Below are positions 44,212 through 52,095 of a DNA stretch of 64,000 nucleotides, piece after piece. Below the pieces are notes generated by a model. It saw nothing but the letters and a program-made list of their open reading frames with translations, did not search any database and was not told the origin of the DNA. Numbering within the stretch: the stretch's first letter is position 1; each line of letters opens with the position of its first letter. Location: NCBI RefSeq assembly GCF_030122845.1, contig NZ_CP126084.1, forward strand, positions 2,480,001 through 2,544,000, given 5' to 3'. A program made the translations under genes and the position numbers. This DNA comes from Paenibacillus woosongensis. Lineage in GTDB: Bacteria > Bacillota > Bacilli > Paenibacillales > Paenibacillaceae.

Positions 44212-45019
44212 CGGCGATAAACAGGGCTTCATTCGGTTCAGCATCTGCACGACCGGATTAAAGACGATGACGATCGAACAGATCGCTGTCGAAGCCAGAG
44301 GTATAGGGCTGCAAGGCGTGGAAATCTGGCGCGGACATATCGAAGACTACTTGAATCGGGGCGGTACGTTAGGCCAGCTGCGGGCTTTGCTGGATTCAAA
44401 CCGGCTGCAAGTCCCCTGTATTAGCGAATACAGCTATTTTACGAAGGGGAGGGAAGCATACCAAGCCGAGCTGGAAAGCCTTCAGTATTCGGCGGAATGG
44501 GCCAGAGCGCTGCACTGTCCGCGGATTCGTGTATTTGCGGGACATGTATCCTCTGGAAAGGCAGCGAACGGTCATTGGCGCATGGCCGCACAAGGTTTGC
44601 AGGAGGCGCGTCAAATTTGCAGTGTGCAAGGTGTTTCTCTCGCGGTCGAAATTCACAATCATACACTGGCCGACACGACAGGCGGCTTGAACAGGCTGCT
44701 GGAACCCCATGAACATGAAATTGAACTTATCTATGACGGTTTCAATCTCTGCGTGGACCGGCTCGATCCGCTCCCGGTGCTGGAGCAATTCTATCCACTG
44801 GTCAGCCATGTGCATTTTAAAAATTACCACTGGAACCATGAGGACTGGAGCAAAAGCATAGCCGTACCTGTTCTGCAGGGGGATGCGAATCATGCGGCGA
44901 TTCTGGGCAGGCTGATTGCCTTGGGGTATCAAGGCTTCATCTCTTTCGAATATTTTGGCAGTCAGGCTTTGGAATTGACGAAGCAGTCGCTGGCGGAGTT
45001 AACCGAATATATGCATTAG
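44201..45019 (+). CDS. Sugar phosphate isomerase/epimerase (AP endonuclease 2 fold)
   Basis: Xylose isomerase-like TIM barrel of 272 residues. Metal ligands are suggested by VEIHNHT, HVHFKNYHW and SFEYFG. The start at 44201 overlaps the previous gene by 11 nt; an in-frame longer reading upstream lies inside the oxidoreductase gene and is not coding. It probably interconverts keto and aldo sugars or epimerises the product of the neighbouring oxidoreductase. Confidence 0.82.
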   Translation: MQSDGDKQGFIRFSICTTGLKTMTIEQIAVEARGIGLQGVEIWRGHIEDYLNRGGTLGQLRALLDSNRLQVPCISEYSYFTKGREAYQAELESLQYSAEWARALHCPRIRVFAGHVSSGKAANGHWRMAAQGLQEARQICSVQGVSLAVEIHNHTLADTTGGLNRLLEPHEHEIELIYDGFNLCVDRLDPLPVLEQFYPLVSHVHFKNYHWNHEDWSKSIAVPVLQGDANHAAILGRLIALGYQGFISFEYFGSQALELTKQSLAELTEYMH

Positions 45020-45064
45020 CAGTCCTGAATTTAGGCGTATGATCCTATTTTGGGGGTGGCGAAC

Positions 45065-46399
45065 GTGTCGATGAACATGAAGGTTGCAGTCATCGGTCCG
45101 CATGACCTAGTCGATGCGGTGCTCCATATTGGATCTTTCTTTTCCGAGCTGTCCATGCTCCCCGCGCCTTACCGCCATGAACGGGAGACGCTTGAGATCA
45201 TCGAGAACATTCGGGATCAGGCGGATATATTGCTTTTTACAGGTCCGATCCCTTATCAGATTGCCTTGGCGGCATCACCCGGTAAACCTATGATTCACGT
45301 GTTTTATTCGGGAACGGCACTGTATAAGGTGCTGTTTGATTGCTACCGCCAGCATGTTCTGTCTTTCGATGAACGGCTGCCAATCAGTGTGGATGTGCTG
45401 CAGCGAAATGAGGTGGAGGAGCCGCTTCGGGAAATCGGGCTGCCGATTGATGATATTTTTATCAAAACCTATGCATCGGGTATGGGCCATGAGGAATTCG
45501 TCGCTTTTCATTATGATTTGTGGAGAGCGGGGAAAGTTACGGTCACGGTAACCTGCGTAACCTCGGTTTATCATCGTCTGGTCGAGCTCGGCGTTCCTGC
45601 ATTCCGGGTCATCCCGACGCAATCGGCGATTCGGGACGCCTTGAATTGCGCTCTGCTGGAAGGGAAAAGCCTTCGTTATAGCAGCACGCAAATCGCCGTT
45701 GGCATTATGAACATCGATAACTTTGAGCAGGTCGCCAAAGAGGCAGCCTCTGAATACGACATCCAGCGCAAAAAAATTATCCTGCAGCAAATTCTCATCG
45801 ATTTTGGAGAAGAAACCCAGTCCCTGATCAAATGGAGCGATTCGGATGAAGTATCGTTTATCACCACACGGGGAATTATCGAGCAGGTGACGCGTAAATT
45901 CCAGGACGCTCCGCTGCTGCTGGAAGTCATGGAGCGGCTGCAATGGAATGCCAGCATCGGCATTGGCATGGGCCGTACAGCCAACGAGGCGGAAGGCAAA
46001 GCACGCGAAGCGCTGCTCAAGGCCAAGACGGGCGGCGGAGGCAACTGTTTTCTGATTATGCAGGACGGAATGGTTTACGGCCCGATGGGCTCGGAGCTGA
46101 AGCTGGAATATTCCGCGCGGAGCGAGAATCCCGAGCTGATTTCGTTAGCGAAAAAGGTAGGGCTTAGCGTGGGTACGATCAATAAGCTCATTTCGCTATG
46201 CCGGAGGCTCGGTACGTCGAGGATTACCGCCGCCCAGCTCGCGGAGGGCTTCGGTATTACGCTTCGCAGTGCACGGCGGATCATGGCGGCCTTGGAGAAA
46301 TATGAAATTGCGAGCATCGTAGGGGAAGAGCAGCCTGCTGGACGGGGCAGACCGCGGCAAATTTATTCTTTGAACCTAGAAGGAGTCGACTATGAGTAA
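45065..46399 (+). CDS. Transcriptional regulator with degenerate GGDEF-like domain and C-terminal HTH
   Basis: 444 residues. Residues 1-190 form a sensor-like alpha/beta part (VIGPHDLVDAVLHIG, LLFTGPIPYQIAL) of unknown ligand. Residues about 200-345 resemble a nucleotidyl-cyclase (GGDEF/GTP cyclohydrolase III) fold: GIMNIDNFEQV, SDSDEVSFITTRG at the place of the GGDEF loop, and IGIGMGRTANEAEGKAREALLKAK. The GGDEF signature itself is not intact. The C-terminal 80 residues are a winged-helix (SRITAAQLAEGFGITLRSARRIMAAL). GTG at 45065 is chosen because GGGGGTGG lies 5 nt upstream; a GTG at 45050 is less likely. It likely controls the surrounding catabolic cluster. The stop overlaps the next start (ATGAGTAA). 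Confidence 0.75.
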   Translation: MSMNMKVAVIGPHDLVDAVLHIGSFFSELSMLPAPYRHERETLEIIENIRDQADILLFTGPIPYQIALAASPGKPMIHVFYSGTALYKVLFDCYRQHVLSFDERLPISVDVLQRNEVEEPLREIGLPIDDIFIKTYASGMGHEEFVAFHYDLWRAGKVTVTVTCVTSVYHRLVELGVPAFRVIPTQSAIRDALNCALLEGKSLRYSSTQIAVGIMNIDNFEQVAKEAASEYDIQRKKIILQQILIDFGEETQSLIKWSDSDEVSFITTRGIIEQVTRKFQDAPLLLEVMERLQWNASIGIGMGRTANEAEGKAREALLKAKTGGGGNCFLIMQDGMVYGPMGSELKLEYSARSENPELISLAKKVGLSVGTINKLISLCRRLGTSRITAAQLAEGFGITLRSARRIMAALEKYEIASIVGEEQPAGRGRPRQIYSLNLEGVDYE

Positions 46400-47579
46400 A
46401 ATGAACCTATTGCAAGTCGCCTTATCTCTGGAACAGGAAATTGTAGACGTTCGCCGCCATTTGCATCAATATCCCGAGCTGGGCTTCCAGGAGTTCATTA
46501 CTTCGGCGTACGTGGCGGAGCATCTTGAGCGGCTTGGGCTTGAGGTGCAGCGCGGCGTTGCCGGCACCGGGGTCGTGGCGCTGCTCGAAACAGGCCGCCC
46601 CGGGCCATGTATCGCGGTACGGGCGGATATGGACGCCCTGCCCTTGCAGGAGCGGACAGGGCTGCCTTATGCATCGCGGCATGAGGGCGCGATGCACGCC
46701 TGCGGCCATGACGGCCATATGGCCATGGCGCTAGGCGCCGCTCGGATGCTGACCGGACTAAAGCGTGAGCTGATGGGGACGGTCAAGTTCATTTTTCAGC
46801 CGGCGGAGGAAATGCTGGGCGGGGCCCGGCACATGATCGACGCCGGGGTGCTGGACTCGCCGCGCGTGGACGGCATCATCGGTTTGCATTTGTGGCCGGA
46901 TCTGCCGACAGGATGCTTCGGCGTAAAGGCGGGGACAATTATGGCCAGCATGGATCATGTCGATATTACGGTCCATGGCCGTTCCGGGCATGGGGCGGCG
47001 CCGCATCAGGGCGTCGACGCAATCATCGCCGCAGCTCACGTGCTCACGGCGCTGCAGGTGCTGATCAGCCGCGAGAGCGATCCGGCGGACGCCGTTGTGC
47101 TGAGCATGGGTTCGATCCACGGAGGCAGCATCCCTAACATTATCGCGGATGAGGTGGAGATTCGCGGCACAGTTCGTGCGGTGAATTCGGCTGCCCGCGA
47201 AAGGATGCGAGATCGTGTGACGGAGCTTGCCCAAGCGGTTGCGGCGGGGATGAATGCCCGGGCGGACGTTCGCTATGAGTTCGGATATCCGCCCACCGTA
47301 AATGATGGCCGGTGGATCAGCTGCGCCGAAGAGGCGCTCCGCGAACTGTACGGGCAGGAAGCAATCCATCGTCTTGCGCATGCGCAAATGACCAGCGAAG
47401 ACATGGCGTATTACATGGAGCACATCCCTGGCGCGTTCCTGCTGGTCGGCACAGGCGGGGCAGGCAAAGGCAGGTTCCCGCTGCATCATCCGGAGCTTGC
47501 CGTCGATGAGCAGTCACTGATCTATGGCGCCGCATATTTGGCGCAGTTTGTACGCAACTATTTACGGGATACGAACTAA
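46392..47579 (+). CDS. M20-family metallopeptidase/amidohydrolase
   Basis: 395 residues, typical of the aminoacylase/hippurate hydrolase (M20D) group: RRHLHQYPELGFQE, ADMDALPLQE, MHACGHDGHMAM (metal site), QPAEEMLGGARHMID, and a dimerisation lid in the middle. It hydrolyses an N-acyl amino acid or another amide with two metal ions. It starts inside the stop region of the regulator gene, so it is part of the operon. Together with L-serine dehydratase in the same cluster it may release and use an amide-linked amino acid from a glycan; this is inference. Confidence 0.87.
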   Translation: MSKMNLLQVALSLEQEIVDVRRHLHQYPELGFQEFITSAYVAEHLERLGLEVQRGVAGTGVVALLETGRPGPCIAVRADMDALPLQERTGLPYASRHEGAMHACGHDGHMAMALGAARMLTGLKRELMGTVKFIFQPAEEMLGGARHMIDAGVLDSPRVDGIIGLHLWPDLPTGCFGVKAGTIMASMDHVDITVHGRSGHGAAPHQGVDAIIAAAHVLTALQVLISRESDPADAVVLSMGSIHGGSIPNIIADEVEIRGTVRAVNSAARERMRDRVTELAQAVAAGMNARADVRYEFGYPPTVNDGRWISCAEEALRELYGQEAIHRLAHAQMTSEDMAYYMEHIPGAFLLVGTGGAGKGRFPLHHPELAVDEQSLIYGAAYLAQFVRNYLRDTN

Positions 47580-47610
47580 TACATCTTTGCTAGAAAGGGG
47601 GAGTACAATC

Positions 47611-48600
47611 ATGTTGGAGCATGCGGAACGAGTCAAGCAATCCCTGCAGGGAGGGCTGATCCCCGCCGTCCCGGTTCCGCGTTATGCGGACGGGAGGATT
47701 CACGACGAGGCTCAGGCCGCATACGCTTCTTACTTGGCTCGCCAGAACATCGCCGGCGTAGCGGTATGGGCGCATACCGGGCGGGGGCTGCAATTGCAGC
47801 CGGGGCAGCGGTGTGATATTTTGCGGTTGTGGCGATCGGCCCTGGGTCCTACTCGAGTTGTCATTGCCGGGGCAGGAGCGCTGCCTGATCCTGCTTTAAG
47901 CATGGCAGACCGAATCGAGCGTTGGCGGATGGACAGTAATAGGATGGCCGAGGAAGCGATCGCAGGGGGAGCGGATGCCTTGCTAGTATTTCCGCCCGTC
48001 CTTCTTCGCGGGCTGCCAGCTCATGAGCGGGAGGCGGCGGCGGCTGAATATCACCGCGATTTGGCTCGTCTCGGCATTCCGCTAGTCATCTTTTATTTGT
48101 ATGAGGGAGCGGGTGGATGGTCGTATTCCCTGGATTTGCTGCGGGAGCTGCTCTCTCTGCCCCATGTGATCGGCATTAAGATCGCGACGCTGGACAGCAT
48201 TATGACGATGCAGAAGATCGCCCGGCTCCTTGCCGAAGAGTTTCCAGGCCAGATGCACATCACGGGAGAAGACAGGATGTTCGGTTATGCCCTGATGCGC
48301 GGGGCACGGAGCGCGCTCGTTGGTCTTGGAGCTGCTTTTCCGAATATTCAGGCGGATCTGATTACGGCATACCGCGTACAGGATTACGCCAGGTTCCTCG
48401 ACTTATCGGAGCGTGTGGACGGATTCGCCGAGATGACCTTCACAGAGCCGATGGATAAGTACATTTTAAGAATGCTGCATTGCCTTGTCTTTGCCGGCGT
48501 CATTCCGCAGGAAGCGGCCCATGATATGGCAGGATACGAAATGACGGAACAGGAGCTGGCTTCGATTCGCCAAGGGATCGATAAGTACCGGTTGTATTAA
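47611..48600 (+). CDS. DHDPS/NAL-family class I aldolase-lyase (second copy)
   Basis: 329 residues of the dihydrodipicolinate synthase/N-acetylneuraminate lyase family. Active-site candidates are Lys in VIGIKIATLDS and Tyr in LVIFYLYEGAGG. AAAGGGGGAGTACAATC precedes ATG at 47611. It differs clearly in sequence from the first family member at 35009, so they probably have different substrates. Last gene of the cluster, followed by a strong terminator. Confidence 0.8.
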   Translation: MLEHAERVKQSLQGGLIPAVPVPRYADGRIHDEAQAAYASYLARQNIAGVAVWAHTGRGLQLQPGQRCDILRLWRSALGPTRVVIAGAGALPDPALSMADRIERWRMDSNRMAEEAIAGGADALLVFPPVLLRGLPAHEREAAAAEYHRDLARLGIPLVIFYLYEGAGGWSYSLDLLRELLSLPHVIGIKIATLDSIMTMQKIARLLAEEFPGQMHITGEDRMFGYALMRGARSALVGLGAAFPNIQADLITAYRVQDYARFLDLSERVDGFAEMTFTEPMDKYILRMLHCLVFAGVIPQEAAHDMAGYEMTEQELASIRQGIDKYRLY

Positions 48601-48621
48601 CCTGAGATGAATTTCAACAAG

Positions 48622-48667
48622 AAAAAGGCTCTCCATATGCCATCTAACCGGCTGGAGAGCCTTTTTG
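48622..48667. terminator. Bidirectional terminator at the end of the catabolic cluster
   Basis: AAAAAGGCTCTCC...GGAGAGCCTTTTT stem between convergent genes, A-run and T-run on both sides. Confidence 0.9.
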
Positions 48668-48669
48668 CG

Positions 48670-49425
48670 TCAGAAAACGACTTCGATTTCCTTCTCCTTC
48701 AACATGTCCATCCACGCCGGCTCGGGTTCCCGGTCGGTGATGAGCGCATCGATTTCATCGAATTCCATGAGCTTGACAAACGCGGTCTTATTGAATTTCG
48801 AATGGTCCGCAAGCAGCAGCACTTTGCCGGCTTGGCGCAGCATGGCCTTCTTCAGCTCGCATTCCGGCTCGTTGGAATCCATGATTCCCTTGCCGAGGAA
48901 TAGCGCTTTGCAGCTCATGACCACTTTATCCACGTTGTATTTCTTTACGATCTCCTCTGCGTTTGTGCCGACGAGGGACATCGATCTAGGACGCAATGTT
49001 CCCCCGGTGGAAATGATTTGAATCCCGCTGTTTAGAAATTCGTGCAAAATATGAATCGAGCTTGTGATGACAGTTAAATTTTTGCGCTGATGCAGAAGCT
49101 TCATCAGTTCAAACGAGGTAGAGCTGGGATCCATCATCAGGGTATCCCCGTCATGGATCAGCTCCAATGCTTTAGCTGCGATTTGCTGTTTGATTTCCGA
49201 ATTTGTGGCATTTCGGGTCGTAAAGGGCAGGTCTTCATTGGTATGGCTGTTTAATATTGCACCGCCATAGGTTCGAGTGACGATGCCTTCCTTCTCCAGC
49301 TTCTCCAGATCACGGCGGATCGTTTCCTCTGTGACGTTGAATTTGTCGCTGAGCTCCGAGACGAGGACGCGTTTGTCCGCATGCACCATGCTGATCATTA
49401 TTTGGCGCCGTTCAGCTGCTAGCAT
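48670..49425 (-). CDS. DeoR-family transcriptional regulator
   Basis: 251 residues: N-terminal DeoR HTH (ERRQIMISMVHADKRVLVSELSDKF...TEETIRRDLEKLEKEGIVTRTYGG) and a C-terminal sugar-phosphate-binding domain (DPSSTSFELMK, ADHSKFNKTAF). GAAAGGAGTTTCTATG precedes the start. It is divergent from rhaD across about 330 bp, so it probably represses rhaD and itself in response to a rhamnose-derived sugar phosphate, as the DeoR-type regulator of rhamnose genes does in B. subtilis. Confidence 0.88.
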   Translation of the reverse strand: MLAAERRQIMISMVHADKRVLVSELSDKFNVTEETIRRDLEKLEKEGIVTRTYGGAILNSHTNEDLPFTTRNATNSEIKQQIAAKALELIHDGDTLMMDPSSTSFELMKLLHQRKNLTVITSSIHILHEFLNSGIQIISTGGTLRPRSMSLVGTNAEEIVKKYNVDKVVMSCKALFLGKGIMDSNEPECELKKAMLRQAGKVLLLADHSKFNKTAFVKLMEFDEIDALITDREPEPAWMDMLKEKEIEVVF

Positions 49426-49755
49426 AGAAACTCCTTTCTCCGTACCTTTATTAGCTCCTCATTATATGTTGAAAATACAGAAAAGTATAGGTTTGTTACA
49501 AATATGTTAACAAAAATAAACAAAAACAGATAAAACAACATTTAATTATGTTTGATCGTGTTGACTTAACAGATAACCACAGGTACGATGTAAGTAGAAC
49601 AAAGAAATTTAGGATTTACTGGTGACGATGAAGTGAGGGGTCAAGCTGGAGCCGGAATTCAAACCTTATCCGCTCGGTGCGGTATATACGAACAGGAAAT
49701 CCCTGCTTCAACGCTAAAGCACAACATTTAAGCCAAGAGAAAGGGAGAAACCGTG
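49426..49755. promoter_or_regulatory. Divergent control region between deoR-type regulator and rhaD
   Basis: Plus strand: TTGACT (49561-49566), 17-nt spacer, TACGAT (49584-49589) as the rhaD promoter. Minus strand: TATAAT at 49466-49461 ahead of the regulator. Between them is a stretch with repeated AACAAAAATAAACAAAAAC-type direct repeats (about 49508-49530), a plausible DeoR operator. A leader of about 150 nt precedes rhaD. Confidence 0.55.
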
Positions 49756-50613
49756 ATGACAACTATTAAACAGCATCCTTTATCCTGTACGCGCAAGCTG
49801 GAGATTCCTTTTGTGAAGGAAATGGCGCAAATTACGCAGCATATGTGGAGGTTTGGCTGGGATGAGCGGAACGGCGGGAATATTAGCTGCATTCTGGACG
49901 AAGCCGAAGTGTCGCAGTATCTGGATATTAACCATGTGATCCGAACGATCAAGCCTGCTTTTCCCGTGCATGAACTGGCTGGCCGCTATTTTATCGTGAC
50001 CGGTTCGGGCAAGTATTTCAAGAACGTCGTTGCCGACCCGGAAGCGAATCTCGGCATATTGCGCGTCTCAAAGAACGGAGAGCATTTGGAGCTGCTGTGG
50101 GGATTGAAGGACGGCGCGGTACCGACGAGTGAACTGCCGTCCCATTTCATGAGTCATATCGAACGCTTGAAGGTTGACCCGAACCACCGCGTCGTCATTC
50201 ACAACCATGCGACGAACGTCATTGCTATGACTTTTATTCATGATTTGGACGATAATAAATTGACGAAGACGCTCTGGGAAATGTGCACGGAATGTATCGT
50301 CGTTTTCCCGGATGGCATTGCCGTAATCCCGTGGATGGTGCCGGGTTCCAGCGAGATCGGCAGAGCCACGGCGGAGAAAATGAAGGGCCACCGCGCCGTG
50401 GTATGGCCGCACCATGGCATATTCGGCACGGGCAGCTCCATTGACGAGGCTTTCGGGCTCATTGAAACGATTGAGAAGGCGGCGCAAATCTACATGCTCA
50501 TTGTCAACCAGCCGATCAGGCAGCGGATCACCGATGGGGAGCTGGCCGAGCTGGCCCAGGCATTTGGCGTAACGCCGCGTGAAGGCATTCTGAGCACCAA
50601 GTCACCGCTCTAG
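49756..50613 (+). CDS. rhaD: L-rhamnulose-1-phosphate aldolase
   Basis: Zinc class II aldolase of 285 residues, close to E. coli RhaD in motif order: [48 protein letters not shown] (zinc His pair near residue 140), [16 protein letters not shown] and WPHHGIFG. It cleaves rhamnulose 1-phosphate to DHAP and L-lactaldehyde in the cytoplasm. AAGGGAGAAACC precedes the start. The isomerase (rhaA) and kinase (rhaB) genes are not adjacent. Confidence 0.93.
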   Translation: MTTIKQHPLSCTRKLEIPFVKEMAQITQHMWRFGWDERNGGNISCILDEAEVSQYLDINHVIRTIKPAFPVHELAGRYFIVTGSGKYFKNVVADPEANLGILRVSKNGEHLELLWGLKDGAVPTSELPSHFMSHIERLKVDPNHRVVIHNHATNVIAMTFIHDLDDNKLTKTLWEMCTECIVVFPDGIAVIPWMVPGSSEIGRATAEKMKGHRAVVWPHHGIFGTGSSIDEAFGLIETIEKAAQIYMLIVNQPIRQRITDGELAELAQAFGVTPREGILSTKSPL

Positions 50614-50659
50614 CGGACACTGTAATAACGCTTGCGATGTATGTTCGTGCGGCGTCATG

Positions 50660-50693
50660 AACGAAGCGTTCACAGGACGCTTCGTTTGTTTCT
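50660..50693 (+). terminator. rhaD terminator, overlapping the end of the convergent AraC gene
   Basis: AACGAAGCGT / ACGCTTCGTT stem with a 7-nt loop, then TGTTTCTG. Confidence 0.75.
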
Positions 50694-51908
50694 GTATTCG
50701 ATGGGGGTCACTCCGGTGAATTTCTTAAACATTTTCGTGAAGTAGCTTTGGTCGTGATAATTCAGCAATGTCGATATTTCCGAAATGGTCTGATCCGTAA
50801 GCAGCAATAGGGATTGGGCCTCTTCTATTTTGATCCGCTGAATATATTCCCGCAGGGAATAGCCGACCTCGCGCTTGAACAGCGCGGATAAATAATTGGG
50901 ATGAAGCCCCGCTTTCTGGGCCAAATCATTCAAGCTGATATGGTCGTACAAATGCTTGAAAATATAATCCAGGCAAATATTGATCGGCTTGGAGTACCGG
51001 TTCCGTTTCGTTTGATGCACGCGTTCCGCATAATCGGACAGCACTTCCTCAATGAAATGGTCGACCGCCTTAACATCGTTTAATTCTTCGACATTTTGAA
51101 TATACAGATCACTGATGGTCAGGGCGGTCTCATATTGCAGCCCGCCTTCCACAGCGGCCCGGGTTGCCAGGGTGATGACGGTGATCGCGAGATTTTTCCG
51201 GCTTCTGAGCTCGCTTGTTTTGGAGAGCAGTCCGACTTCGCCGTATTGGGGGAGCTGCCTCCAGTTGCGGATAACCTCATCTTTATTGCCTTGCTTAATC
51301 GCTTGCATCGATTTTTGCTCAAACAAGGCATCATGGTGCATGGCCGTATTCTGGCGGCGTTCGGAGATCGTGAGGATTGGATCCTCGATCTCTTTGGACA
51401 AGCTCGTTACCGAACGGCTCTGCGTATAGACATCGGCAGGGTCAAGCACTTCTTGATACAGCATATAGTGTAGATGCATGGCGGCATACACGCAGTCCGT
51501 GATCGAAAGCACGGGGAGGGAGCGATAGTAGGCAGCCAGCTCGTCGTGCAGGTCGTGATCGGGGCCTGTCTTCTGCAAGAAAGCTTGAATTTCCGTATCG
51601 GTCAGTTTCATTTCAGCTGCCGGTCCAAGCAGAATGGTTCCATTAAATTCACCGTCCGTACGAACAGGAACGGAGATAAAGGTCTCCGAATCATCCGTTC
51701 TAAAGAGTATGGGCATATGTCCGGCATGCGGTGCGCAAATCTGGGACAACCAGCTGTCTTTGGACGAGAAGTGCGGATTGATTACGAAATTAGCGGAAAA
51801 TTCGATTTCGATCTTTTTATGCTCATTTAAATAAAAGACCGGTATTTTAAAAGAGTGCCACATGAGCTTGCAAATATATGGCAAGGAATGATCGGCTGGC
51901 AGGGTCAT
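50670..51908 (-). CDS. AraC-family transcriptional regulator
   Basis: 412 residues with two C-terminal AraC HTH motifs (HISLNDLAQKAGLHPNYLSALFKREVG and ISEISTLLNYHDQSYFTKMFKKFTGVTPIEYR). The long N-terminal part (about 1-290) is a soluble sensor without membrane helices, of unknown ligand. AAAGGAGATTTATC precedes the start. It is divergent from the GH3 glucosidase gene (187 bp between starts), which it most likely controls. Confidence 0.87.
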   Translation of the reverse strand: MTLPADHSLPYICKLMWHSFKIPVFYLNEHKKIEIEFSANFVINPHFSSKDSWLSQICAPHAGHMPILFRTDDSETFISVPVRTDGEFNGTILLGPAAEMKLTDTEIQAFLQKTGPDHDLHDELAAYYRSLPVLSITDCVYAAMHLHYMLYQEVLDPADVYTQSRSVTSLSKEIEDPILTISERRQNTAMHHDALFEQKSMQAIKQGNKDEVIRNWRQLPQYGEVGLLSKTSELRSRKNLAITVITLATRAAVEGGLQYETALTISDLYIQNVEELNDVKAVDHFIEEVLSDYAERVHQTKRNRYSKPINICLDYIFKHLYDHISLNDLAQKAGLHPNYLSALFKREVGYSLREYIQRIKIEEAQSLLLLTDQTISEISTLLNYHDQSYFTKMFKKFTGVTPIEYRNKRSVL

Positions 51909-52057
51909 GATAAATCTCCTTTAGGTTCATAATTTGAACATAACATACTTCAGCGATTCGAACATCTTTCCAGGAAAAAACCTTAAAAAAATACCAAAAA
52001 GCCTAAATCAGCGCCATAAATAATCAGATTCTCTTCTTATAATGAATATATCATTAT

Positions 52058-52071
52058 TGAAAGCGATTACT
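52058..52071. promoter_or_regulatory. cre-like site before the GH3 gene
   Basis: TGAAAGCGATTACT agrees with the cre core TGAAAGCGNTTNCA at the central positions and lies about 25 bp ahead of the GH3 start, where CcpA would block transcription. Confidence 0.55.
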
Positions 52072-52095
52072 TTATGCTTGGAACAGGAGGAGCCT

